Positions 32,662 through 42,010 of a stretch of DNA of 64,000 nt are shown here, piece by piece; position 1 is the first letter of the stretch, and every line of letters begins with the position of its first letter. Source of the stretch: Amblyomma americanum (lineage: Eukaryota; Arthropoda; Arachnida; Ixodida; Ixodidae); contig NW_027526485.1 in the NCBI RefSeq assembly GCF_052857255.1, positions 2,418,001 to 2,482,000 of the forward strand, written 5' to 3'. The notes under the pieces were generated by a model, which saw only the letters and a list, made by a program, of their open reading frames with translations, was not told the DNA's origin and ran no database searches. The position numbers were made by a program, and so were the translations under genes.

Positions 32662-33975
32662 CTTTTGTTGGTTGATTAGTAGTTCAGCATTTGTATTTAT
32701 ACGCTTTTCGTTCTTCAATAAAAAACCAGTTGATAGTCAGCGCCTGTTTGTGCTAGTCCTTCGTCTTGTGTCCCATTCGTGTTGCGCTGAGAGCGAAAAT
32801 GTCTTTCTTTGTCCCTTGTGCCGTTTTTGCGCTCCCCATATACCATACACTTTCGTAAATCTGATTGTTGCAAAAACGCAATATCTGGGCAAATTATCTG
32901 AATATAGAGTTTAAAGTTCCAGGAAAACAATATAAAGGCCCCGTTCTCTTTCTTCTCCATCGTTTATCGCGTGGACTGATCGAATTCCGATGCCGCTACG
33001 CTTGACCTTATGCGCAATTCCTCAAGTGGGCTTTCCCACATACCACACGTGCTGCGAACAACACGGGGGACGACCCACTTCTGACAATTGCAACGCAAAA
33101 GCGCATTTATTTTTTTATCCTTCCGTAATACGTTATCTAAATTAATGCCCACACCCATGGCAATCATTCTGTCACCTTAACTCTCTGAGCGTGACGACTG
33201 CCATCTTGTTTTGGTCAACTACGCTGTGCGGGAAAGCCTACTTGCGGAATTTCGTATGAGGCTCCCGAAGGGGCGAGTCGAGGTGTCACAACAGGACAAG
33301 CGATCCTGTAAAAATCCCGCGTATTGCATGGTGCACTGTAACCCATGCCCCTCTTAAATGAGCCTAACGGCAGGCGTGATAATGTTCGGAGGGCCCCTGT
33401 CACTAGGTCAAAAAAATAACCTAGGCACGTAGTTTTGGTTTCTGAGCTTGGCCATTCGCCCGTGGCAACGACAACTGTCGGCCTGCGCATTCGCCAGTAG
33501 TCCAATCTCAGCACCGTGCTGCTTTCAGACGCTGACTGACACGTCGTTTGTCATTTTTTTTCCCCTTTTTTAGAAGCAGTCTCGCCATTCCGATGTCAAT
33601 GTGCGTTCCCATCTCGCTTACGTTCGCGATGTCTTCCAGCACGCCGAAACTCGGTGCTCGTCACGGGATTACAGGTGTTTGCACGGTAGAGCAGCCTCAT
33701 AAGACTACCGCATTTTTGGTTGTTGTTTTTTTCGGGGCCGCGGGGCATTTTATAAATTGACCTTCAAATATCCTGGGCACTTCTGTCGGTTCTTTGAACT
33801 CTGAATTAATCAGGTTTTACTAGCCGTCATGTTATGTTTGTTTCCAGTCTTGTCATGTTATGGATTGCATTTTGCCTGACCACATTACAGGTTGGATACT
33901 GTTATGCAGTTCAACTAAGTAGTATACATTTTTGCACACATCATGTTTTCTTTTATACGGTGCTCAGGCAGTCTA

Positions 33976-34108
33976 GGAGAGCAAGCTGCCGGGCTAGTTG
34001 GTGATGCATGTTGTAAACTATAGGAAGCGCAGAATACCGGACGACGGACAGAGTACTCTGTCTTACTCTATCCGTCGTCCAGTATTTTGCGCTTCCTATA
34101 GTTTACAT
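33976..34108. mobile_element. 133-bp PLE-type foldback insertion
   Basis: 11-bp duplication CAGGCAGTCTA at 33965-33975 and 34109-34119. Head with CGGGCTAGTTGGTGATGCAT, then a long hairpin: TGTAAACTATAGGAAGCGCA at 34013 against its complement ending at 34107, arms about 44 bp with few mismatches and a loop of about 7 bp. It is almost the same size and layout as the insertion at 8636-8766, with different arm sequence. Confidence 0.8.
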
Positions 34109-34317
34109 CAGGCAGTCTAGTTTTGTTTATTTCAGTTGCAAAAGCCATACACTACTTTGAAAAAAATATGAGCAACAATTTTTGCTTGTTTATCTTTTCT
34201 GAATTTATTTTTTGTGCTGACCAGATATTCGATTCGATATTCGAAGCCATTTTTTCTTCATATCCGTATCTGATTCGTACTTGAAAATTTCGATATTCAC
34301 ACACCCCTAGTGATAAT

Positions 34318-36394
34318 GATGCCACTATTCTTCTCTTTTCGAGTGATGATAGCTTTAGCGACGCTTTGATTGCAGTTATGCTGGACTGACGTGAATAGTT
34401 TTTAGTTATAAATCCCGCTGCTTTATTTTGTATTGACTCCAGTTTGTGAATTAAGTACAATTGATGCGGGTTCCAAATTAATGATGCGTATTCTATTTTT
34501 GAGCGGACAAGGGTAGTGTAAGCTAAATGTTTGGTGGCAGGATCAGCTTGGTGCAAGTGACTGCTGATGAAACCAAGTACTTTAGATGATTTACTGACAA
34601 TTGCATCGATATGGTTATTCCATGTTAGATCAGATGAAAAATGAACACCTAGGTATTTGACAGCGGAGACATTCTCAATGGGAATACTATTCATGGAATA
34701 ACAGTGATTTTGAAGCTGATTATTGGTGGTGAATGTTATAGTCTTTGTTTTAGAGACGTTAATTTGCATTTGCCACTGTTCACACCAAGTGGTGATTCTG
34801 TCCAGGTCTGTCTGCAAAGAGTTGGTGTCATCGGGGTTGGTAATCTGTCTACATATAACACAGTCATCAGCAAATAATCTAGTACTAGAGGTAATAAATT
34901 CACTTATATCATTAATGTAGATCAGGAATAAAATTGGTCCAAGCACCGAGCCTTGCGGCACGCCATATTTTACCACGGTTTGGAAAGAACAACACCCATT
35001 TACACAGATATATTGGTAACGTTTGGTAAGAAAGTTAGTAATCCAGGTGATAATATACCTGTTAATGTTGAGAGAATTTAGCTTCAGTAATAAACGTTAA
35101 TGGGGCACCTTATTGAACGCTTTCGTGAAGTCAATAAATATAGCGTCAATCCTTAATTTATCATGCATGGCATGATGAAGGTCAGTTATTAATTCAAACA
35201 ACTGTATCTCACACGAATGACCATGCAGGAAACCATACTGATTAGGGGAAAAGAAGTTGTGCTCGGTTAAGTATTTCATTATGGCCGATGATATGATATG
35301 CTCCAACAGTTTGCAGGGTATACTGGTTAACGAGATAGGTCTGTAATTTGTTAGCATGGATTGGTCACCTGATATAAATATGGGAGTAACACGAGCAAGT
35401 TTCCACGACTCAGGTACGCACCCGGTGTCAAGAGATTGCTGGAACAAGGCAGTAAAAATGTGAGGTACAATAGGTTTTGTTAATTTTAGCAGTTTAGGGC
35501 ATATACAGTCTGGACCAGGCGACGAGTTGATTTGTACTCTGTCGATAGCGTTCTCTATCCCTTCACGAGTGATGGTAAGATTATTCATGGTGGCACTAAT
35601 AGAAGTGAGGTCAAGATCAGGGGGGATTGGCATCTCTTCAGTGAATACGCAACTAAAATATAAATTAAATTCTGTTGCTGCTTGTGATGGCGAAAGGTGC
35701 TCGTCATCCTTTATAATTGATAAATTTCTAGCTGAGGACATGGAATTTATTACTTTCCAAAATTTCTTGGTATTATTTTTTAATAAAGCCGACCTATCGT
35801 AATTAAAAAAATTGTCTTTAGCTGCTTCAATCTCTTTCTTGCATGCTGCTGCATGATTCCTGCAACGCTCTCAATCACCATTCGAGGCAGTCTGTTTTGC
35901 TCTATTGACGCATTGCTTTACTTGTGAAGTGAACCATGTATTGTGCGTCGATGGGTTGGTTTGGTTTGGTTTATGGGGGTTTGACGTCCCAAAGCGACTC
36001 AGGTTATGAGAGACGCCATAGTGAAGGGCTCCCGAAATTTCGACCACCTGGGGATCTTTAACGTGCACTGACGTCGCACAGCACACGGGCCTCCAGAATT
36101 TCGCCTCCATCGAAATTCGACCGCCGCGGCCAGGATCGAACTCACGTCTTTCGGGCCGGCAGCCGAGCGCCATAACCACTCAGCCACCGCGGCGGCTTGC
36201 GTCGATGGGGTAATGGTAATTTTTTGATTATATTTATCTTTCAGTTCAATTAGCTTGTCATGGACTGTTCTCCAATTTTTCGCGCTTTCACGACAAAGAA
36301 ATGTGTTTAAGAATTCTTCGGAAAATGACGAAAGCTTGCTCAAGATTTGGTCGACATTTGCTCGCGTATAATCGTATATGACCTTATTCTGCAT
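34318..36394 (-). pseudogene. LINE C reverse transcriptase, nearly readable
   Basis: The order is a linker (VIYDYTRANVDQILSKLSSF), the SINE gap, then NTWFTSQVKQCVNR, FWKVINSMSS, SSPGPDCICPKLL, ESWKLARVTPIF, NYRPISLTSIPCKLLE, QYGFLHGHSC, IFIDFTKAFNKVPH, KYGVPQGSVLGPILFLIYI, RLFADDCVICR (active-site FADD intact) and AVKYLGVHFSSDLTWNNHI. I see stop codons near 35880 and 35098 but long clean stretches, so this is the best-preserved RT in the window. The last residues RRIVASLSL meet the hAT element at 34310. Confidence 0.85.
35956..36197 (-). mobile_element. Ruka-type tRNA-derived SINE
   Basis: Minus-strand SINE of 242 bp with 12-bp duplication TGCGTCGATGGG (35944-35955, 36198-36209). Its 5' head read on the minus strand is tRNA-like: GTGGCTGAGTGGTTATGG (A box) and GAGTTCGATCCTGG (B box). 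The body has CAGTGCACGTTAAAGATCCC and ends in a T/A-rich AAACCAAACC tail. Ruka is a described tick SINE family, and my assignment is from memory of its features. It interrupts the LINE C linker region. Confidence 0.8.
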
Positions 36395-36410
36395 TTCAGG
36401 CTTTTTAATT

Positions 36411-36789
36411 GGTAGGGCGTACTAAGCATATGGAATCACACTGTTTCTAAATCCTGACGGCAGCGGTCTGGCGGCAGCTGCGCATTTTCCGCCGCTTGTG
36501 GTGCCGCACCGCTCAAAATCCGCAGCACAAGTTCACTACATGCGGGTCACCCACGTACTGAAAACGAGGCTTGCACAAGCGCTGGCACTCTTCGCTTCTC
36601 CCCTTGCCAACGTCAAAAGGTAAACACACTGCTGCACAGCATCTTCGCGCACTGCCAAGAAATGCAAAACGGAGGGAAGCATTAACGACTGACTTTTTTT
36701 TTTTTCAAATTCTTAGGCAAAAATCGGGGGTGGGTGGGTTCATTACGCGAGTCAATACGGTACATATATCGTAATGCAAATGGTTCTTG
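36411..36789. other. Unassigned stretch upstream of pogo 3' end
   Basis: No coding motif. Around 36740 the sequence TTACGCGAGTCAATACGGTA resembles pogo-type terminal sequence. The rest is unassigned. Confidence 0.35.
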
Positions 36790-36886
36790 TCAGTTTTTTC
36801 GAGGCCATTCGATAATTCGAACAACGGATAATTCAAACTTTTTTCCCGGTCCTGTGAAGTTCGAATTAACGAGCTTTTACTATACG
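36790..36886 (+). mobile_element. Pogo/Tigger-type 3' terminus
   Basis: GATAATTCGAACAACGGATA and GTTCGAATTAACGAGCTTTT ACTATA match the 3' end of the complete pogo element at 57007-58338 (GAATTAACGAGCTTTTACTG TA). It could be the far end of the element whose 5' end is at 26098. Confidence 0.65.
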
Positions 36887-37163
36887 AGCAGTGCAGAAAA
36901 AACAGTCGCACAACTCTGCTCTCAGCGGGTGCATATACAGTAGCACTACCTCCGGCCAAATCACAAACCCCTCATGTCCTGAATGCAATCAAGGGCCATA
37001 TGAACTCCCTCTCCTACAAATGCAACGCCACCGATAAGCTTGGTCAAAGACTTGCCTCATCAGTGAAACAAGCAACCATGATTACATCTACACTCAATGA
37101 AGAAACATCAAATGAAACAGTGCATCTCTTTGTAGCGACTTGCATTTTTCCATTCTTCCAATG

Positions 37164-37363
37164 CTATGTGTCGGAAGAATAGACCAAATGCTTTTCTACC
37201 CTTGGCAGCCGCCCATTAGGGATAACATAAAATGCCAAGCCCAAGCACGTGACAGGGCGGTCACTACTGTCCTTGGGGTCCAAGGCAAGTGAGCACCAGT
37301 CGTTTGCCCCAGAAGTCCTACTCCCAGCACCGAACATAACAGAACCTGCAGCACCCACTGCAG
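37164..37363 (-). CDS. Candidate terminal exon of an unknown host gene
   Basis: Minus-strand segment after a possible acceptor (CTTCCAG at 37370-37364, weak pyrimidine tract). It reads AAVGAAGSVMFGAGSRTSG, SLALDPKDSSDRPVTCLGLA, FYVIPNGRLPRVEKHLV and a stop at 37164. Its entry phase matches the exit phase of the candidate exon at 38243-38414. I recognise no family. Composition is unlike the surrounding transposons. This could still be chance. Confidence 0.3.
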
Positions 37364-37366
37364 CTG

Positions 37367-38242
37367 GAAGGCACAACTTTTGCTATTTGTATAAGAATGT
37401 CTCAATGACAAACTTTGCATGGAAAAAAACCTGGATGCTAAAAGTGTACCGCTGTTCACAAACTTGGACCGTAACTTTATTATTACAGAGGAGAGGTGAG
37501 CTCTCCTGGTTCAGCCACCAATACATTATTCCTGGACTATGCCTGGATGCCGGCTCTACCGCAGCAATCCACTGGCAGCAAGGCCCCGAGATGGATGCAG
37601 GAGCAGCACTTTGCGTAAACAGCCGCGACGCCAGCAACCTTGTTACTTTTACCGTGTCAAGCTAAGGATGGCATTGCTGTTGCTCTGTGAATATGTTGTA
37701 GCACACAGCGCTCAATAGCTTGCCTGCCAGGAACACAGTACTCAAGCCCATCCTGGAAATGTTTTACTTTGGCTCGCGATAAGCCAGGCGAGTTGTGGCT
37801 TGCAAAACCTACCAACAGAGGGCTGGACTCTGAAACCTGGCTACTTTCTTCACCTGTGATGTACTTGATTATGGTGCAATCAAGTTTGTTAGCAAAGGAA
37901 CACAGGCATCTGCATACACTCAACAACTCGGCAGCTGAGCCCCTCTAATAGCAGTCAAACAGTAGCAGTGGCCACCTTTGCTCCAAGCAGCATCTAGAGA
38001 AAACAGCAGCTATACCTAGCTTCACGTCATGCAATGCTCACAGCGCCCAAAGGAAGTGACAGTAATCAAGTGAACACAAGTGCCAATGGCCATTTTCAGC
38101 ACCTGCCTAGCAAGGTACTGCACCTTGTTCTGTCTTCCTTTTTTGCTCAAGCGGTGCCAAACACCATCACCCTTTAAGTTGGTCAACCTGCAGACTCCAA
38201 AACGGAAACGCTCCACTGCTCAATGAGCACCCCCCAACTTAC
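37367..38242. other. Putative intron or unassigned sequence
   Basis: An 89-codon minus frame at 37657-37926 (TGEESSQVSESSPLLVGFAS, ERCVLQHIHRATAMPSLA) shows protein-like composition but has no clear splice sites or known motif. Nothing else is seen. Confidence 0.3.
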
Positions 38243-38414
38243 CTGTCTCAGTGGATGATGAGCCCTGTCGGGCCAGTGCGGGCGGCTTGAAGGCCCCACC
38301 CTGGCGAGCTCGAATCACTGCTTTCTTGGCAGGGGCGGGGCACTGGCCCTCCGGCATCACAAGCACAGCTTCCTCGCCAGCAGGAGGACTGCCTTCCGCC
38401 TGCAATGGCAGCAC
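38243..38414 (-). CDS. Candidate internal exon of an unknown host gene
   Basis: Bounded on the minus strand by TCTCCTGCAG (acceptor, 38415-38424) and GAGACAG|GTAAGT (consensus donor, 38242). The 172-bp exon is open in one frame with GC-rich codons: LQAEGSPPAGEEAVLVMPEG, QCPAPAKKAVIRARQGGAF, KPPALARQGSSSTET. No domain is recognised. Both junctions match consensus well, and phases fit the neighbouring candidates. Function unknown. Confidence 0.4.
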
Positions 38415-38424
38415 CTGCAGGAGA

Positions 38425-39032
38425 CACCACAGCATCTCTCCTTTCTTCGCAACTGCTCTCGTTCAGACACCAAACCGAAGCACAGAGTGCAGCAAGCCTA
38501 ACACAAAATAACTGCCAGGCAAGCAGGGAGAATAATAACATGTGTCAACTGCCAACTAATGCAACACAAAATGCAGCTATTAGTGCCAGTTCTCTGCCCC
38601 GAGAGAGGGCAGAGACCTTGTGAGTTTTTTCCTATGCATCTCCCATTTACAACAGTAGTCAGTGGCCAACGGTGTCAGTGTCACAGTATGTTGAAGCCGA
38701 GAACCTCCTCATTCACCTACTTGCCAGTGAGCAACACAATTTCTGGTACACAGTCCATGAGTTACACATGTTTAAAAGTTGAAATTTTGCACCTTGCAGA
38801 CTGTTTACAGGTGCAGACTATAGAGTATAACATGCAGTGCCCAACATTATCCTATACTTGGGCTGTGCTACCGTTATGTGTCTATAACTGGCTGGACAAG
38901 GAAATGCTGGGTGAATATAATGTAACAATTCCCAGAATCGATTCCATTTCTGAATTTTCCCCCCTCTGCCACTGGCTAAAGCGACACCACACCCTGAGTT
39001 CACTCTTCGTTACTAGCTCAAGCCCAGGGCCC
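38425..39032. other. Putative intron sequence left of gypsy
   Basis: Open frames on the plus strand (38559-39065) have no recognisable motif. Nothing else visible. Confidence 0.35.
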
Positions 39033-39209
39033 TGTCATGTGTATGCGTCAGTGGCGTGGGTTTAATTATAACATGGCTACAAGTAACCGGCCGACTCAGC
39101 CATGGGTCTCATAGAGCAAGAGTGAGCAACTGACTGCTGGGTGGCGGTGCCAAAGGGCGGTGCAGCCACGCTGGTGGCAATGGCTGTAGTTCCAGCCACT
39201 GACACTACA
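39033..39209 (-). repeat. Gypsy 3' LTR
   Basis: Plus-strand reading TGTCATGTGTATGCGTCAGT ... CACTACA. Matches 44679-44866 along its length, including AGAGCAAGAGTGAGCAACTG. It has TG...CA ends and is preceded on the element strand by the polypurine tract. Confidence 0.85.
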
Positions 39210-39382
39210 CTCCTCCCCCCTTGAATGACATAGACCCAAAATTCTGCGATCACTGCTGTTGCGCATTCGGTAAAAGATGGCGTATACAAGTCGGAATGCT
39301 TGCTCAGAGGCAGGGTTCAGCTTCAGACAGCAGAGAGACTTCCGGCTACGCTGGGGTGGTTGCTGGCGAGGATGCTACAGCT

Positions 39383-40072
39383 TTACGTCATACAGGCCCT
39401 TCCAGCAACGTCGGGCTGGCTGCAGGGTGGTGTCCTCCTGGCTGTCACTGGCAGCCCCGCTGAGGTACACAGCTGATACACAGGCCAGCGCCACCTACGT
39501 CCATCCAGCATACGAACTTCGTACGAAAGAGGTCCAGTGACCGATAAAACTACTCCGAGCATCATACTGCCTTGACAGTTCCTTGCATACACCGCATCTC
39601 CAGGACAAAACTGCCACACTCGTGATCCATCCATGAGGTAAAGCTTGAAAGATGCTTCAGCCAGTGCACAATCTGGGTGCAAATGAACCACTGCAGGCAC
39701 TGCCCTATCAAAAGTTCTGCAGGGCTCTTCCCAGTGGCCGTGCTAGGCAAAATGTGCTGACCCAGCAGGAAACGATAGAGCTTAGTGACTCAATCCCCCT
39801 CCGATAACTTGCTTGGTTTCTTGAGCTATTCTTTCTATTTGTCCATTCGAGGACAGGTGATGCGGTGCCACGGTGGTGAGCCAGATCTGACTCTTGGTAG
39901 CAAAATCTACAAATTCTGGAAACGTGAATACAGTGCCGTCGTCAGACACCAGGACTTCTGGAATGCCAAAATGAGCAAACATTGCCCGTAGCTCCTTGAG
40001 CACTGCAGTGGTGGAGATTGATTCCATGAGAGATACTTCCAACCATTTGGAATGAGAATCGAGGACCAACAA
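39383..40072 (-). pseudogene. Gypsy integrase core and C-terminus
   Basis: Frame 40072-39782 gives the catalytic core: LVLDSHSKWLEVSLMES (first Asp), LRAMFAHFGIPEVLVSDDGT (second Asp), HHLSSNGQIERIAQETKQ (the Glu). Broken frames follow: HILPSTATGKSPAELLIGQ and the C-terminal barrel-like piece WQFCPGDAVYARN, SYEVRMLDGRRWR. The core triad is present but the frames are broken, and the N-terminal part is separated by the RTE insertion. Confidence 0.8.
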
Positions 40073-40077
40073 AACGC

Positions 40078-40160
40078 AGCGATGGCGTAGAGGTAGAGCG
40101 TCCGCCTCGCGTGCAAGAGGACCGGGGCTCGAATCCTGGTGCCGCGGAATTCACCACCGG
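40078..40160 (+). repeat. tRNA-like head at RTE 5' end
   Basis: TGGCGTAGAGGTAGAGCGTC fits an A box and GGGGCTCGAATCCTGG a B box, about 35 bp apart. A run of A follows at 40172. No cloverleaf with a paired acceptor stem was found, so it is not a tRNA gene. It is directly continuous with the LINE 5' region. Confidence 0.6.
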
Positions 40161-40444
40161 GTTTGAAAAAAAAGAACTGCGTGTCGATGGAATTGCACAA
40201 GCAGGCCTGGGGTGCGGCCTGATCTCAGTGCCCAGAACTGACAACGCACTCCCTCAACAGGATTTGGCCACCCTGGTGTAGTACTTGGCCACAACCTTCT
40301 ATGAACTAACCAATTAACCCTCGGACCTCAGTCCCCAGCAGCTGCGGAGCAACTGACCACGGCGGCGGTCAGACCTGTGACGCAGCGGAGGGTGCTAAGA
40401 GTTTCTGGCTCCGAACAGGCCGCCATTAGAATCTGAACCTGGCA

Positions 40445-40939
40445 ATGTTTAACGCTAGAACTTTATCTAGTGAGGCTAGCCTAGCAGTGCTGTTCGAGGA
40501 ACTAGCGGGAATTAAACGGGATGTCATAGGGCTTAGTGAGGTGAGGACAGATGAGGCATATACAGTACTATTGGGTAGGCACATACTCTGCTATCTTGGA
40601 TTAGCGGGCAGATGAGAACTAGATGTGGGATTCCTCATTAATCAAGATATAGCTGGCAACGTAGAGGAGCTCTATAGTATTAACGAGAGGGTAGCAGCTA
40701 TTGTAATTAGGCTCAATAGGAGGTACATGTTGAAAGTGCTGCAGGCCTACGTGCCTACATCAAGCCATGATGACCAGACCGCTGAAAGCTTCTATGAAGA
40801 CGTGGAATCGGCAATGAATAAATTAAAATCACACTACACTGTACTGATGGGCGACTTCAATGCAAAGGTGGGCAAGAGGCGGGCTGGCGACCATGCGGTA
40901 GGCGACTATGGGATATTCCTAAAGGATATTCCACAATAG
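40445..40939 (+). pseudogene. RTE endonuclease domain, truncated
   Basis: MFNARTLSSEASLAVLFEEL, RDVIGLSEVRTDEAYTVLLG, then a stop in SGR*ELDVGFL, INERVAAIVIRLNRRYMLKV, LQAYVPTSS, VLMGDFNAKVGKRRAGDHAV. The apurinic-type nuclease motifs SEVR and GDFNAKVG are present. The domain breaks off at DYGI, where RT sequence follows after the deletion. Confidence 0.8.
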
Positions 40940-40941
40940 AT

Positions 40942-41987
40942 CACATTCACGCTATCAATCAGGTGATAGAGAAATGCGAAGAATATAACCAACCCCTATA
41001 TGTAGCCTTCATTGATTATGAGAAAGCATTTGACACAGTGGAAACCTTAGCAGTCATACAGGCATTGCGGAATCAGGGTGTAGATGAGCCTTATGTCAAA
41101 ATACTGGAAGATATATATAGCAACTGCACAGCTACCGTAGTCCTCCATAAAGTGAGCAATAAAATTCCAATAAGGAAGGGCGTCAGGCAAGGAGACACGA
41201 TCTCGCCAATGCTGTTCACCGCCTGTTTACAGGGGGTATTCCGAGGCCTCAATTGGGAACAATTGGGGATAAGAGAGAATACCTAAATAATCTGCGATTT
41301 GCTTATGACACTGCCTTGCTGAGTCACTCAGGAGGTGAACTGCAAATCACGATCAATGAGTTAGACAGTCAGAGCAGAACGGTGGGTCTAGAAATTAACA
41401 TACAGAAAACCAAGGTAATGTTCAACAGTCTAGCAAGGGAACAGCAGTTCAAAATTGGCAACGAGAGCCTGGAAGTGGTAAAGGAATACTTAGGGCAGGT
41501 AGTGACCGCTGATCCGGATCATGACATGGAAATAACTAGAAGGATAAGAATGGGGTGGAGCGCAAATGGCAGGTTCTCTCAGATCATGAACGGCAGTTTA
41601 CCAATATCTTTCAAGAGAAAAGTACTCACCTACTGGGCAGAAACACGGAGGCTAATGAAAAAACTTCAGCCTAAGCTAAGGACAGCACAGCGAGCCATGG
41701 AAAGAAAAATGATAGGTGTAACGTTAAGAGACCAGAAGCGGGCAGAGTGGGTGAGGGAACAAACGTGGGCTAATGACATCCTAGTCGAAATCAAGAGGAA
41801 GAAATGGGCTTGGGCAGGGCATGTAATGCGAAGGCAAGATAACCGCTGGTCCTTAAGGGTAACGGAGTGGATTCCAAGAGAATGTAAGTGTAGCAGGGGG
41901 TGGATGAGATTAAGAAGTTTGCAGGCACAGGGTGGATGCAGCTGGCAGAGGACAGGGTTAATGGGAGAGGCCCTGCAGTGGGCTTAG
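40942..41987 (+). pseudogene. RTE reverse transcriptase, N-terminal part missing
   Basis: Two overlapping frames, 40963-41286 (YVAFIDYEKAFDTVE, IPIRKGVRQGDTISPMLFTA) and 41253-41987 (LNNLRFAYDTALLSHSGGEL, where RFADD is expected, so the second catalytic Asp pair is damaged). The C-terminal region has RTAQRAMERKMIGVTLRDQK, REQTWANDILVEIKRKKWAW and AGHVMRRQDNRW, typical of RTE. There is a frameshift near 41265. Confidence 0.85.
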
Positions 41988-42010
41988 TAAGGCTGATGAT
42001 GATGATGAAA

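Larger units (their letters stand above)
30804..32848 (+). mobile_element. Composite PLE with perfect 46-bp inverted arms
   Basis: Flanked by the 10-bp duplication ACTTTCGTAA (30794-30803, 32849-32858) inside the hAT element. After a 42-bp head (GGGCGAGTCGGTAACGATGA) an arm at 30846-30891 is a perfect reverse complement of 32801-32846. The left half is a minus-sense PLE ORF fragment, the right half a plus-sense fragment of a clearly different PLE subfamily. The single duplication at the outer ends means that both halves arrived in one event. Confidence 0.85.
30650..34309. mobile_element. hAT-like non-autonomous element, copy 1
   Basis: Perfect 8-bp duplication GTGATAAT at 30642-30649 and 34310-34317. 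The ends are inverted repeats starting TAGGGGTG(A/T)G(C/T)GAATAT followed by CGAAATTT. An 8-bp duplication with such ends is the hAT signature. The 3660-bp length includes a PLE (30804-32848) and a foldback (33976-34108). Removing these and their duplications leaves about 1.46 kb, equal to the second copy at 55463-56927, which is in opposite orientation. No transposase code is recognised. Confidence 0.85.
30166..36410 (-). mobile_element. LINE C, CR1/Jockey-type, split by hAT and SINE
   Basis: Minus-strand LINE, 5'-truncated at about 36410 (between endonuclease and RT), ending in the AAT tail. It is interrupted by a SINE (35956-36197) and a hAT-like element (30650-34309). Without these its length is about 2.35 kb. 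The coding sequence resumes across both insertions. It sits about 30 bp from the TTAA end of the Kolobok copy. Confidence 0.85.
40075..42010 (+). mobile_element. RTE-type LINE with tRNA-like 5' head, deleted
   Basis: Inserted into gypsy integrase: gypsy code reads PWTRFHTHSPGPF on one side and LLVLDSHSKW on the other. The order is a tRNA-like head (about 40078-40160), 5' UTR, endonuclease (40445-40939), a deletion of the endonuclease end and the RT N-terminus at about 40925-40945, RT to 41987, and a GAT-repeat tail (41992-42007). The plus-strand direction is opposite to the host gypsy element. Confidence 0.8.

Noticed and set aside
40078..40160. Functional tRNA gene
   Set aside because: A and B boxes are present but no complete cloverleaf or paired acceptor stem, and it is fused to a LINE.
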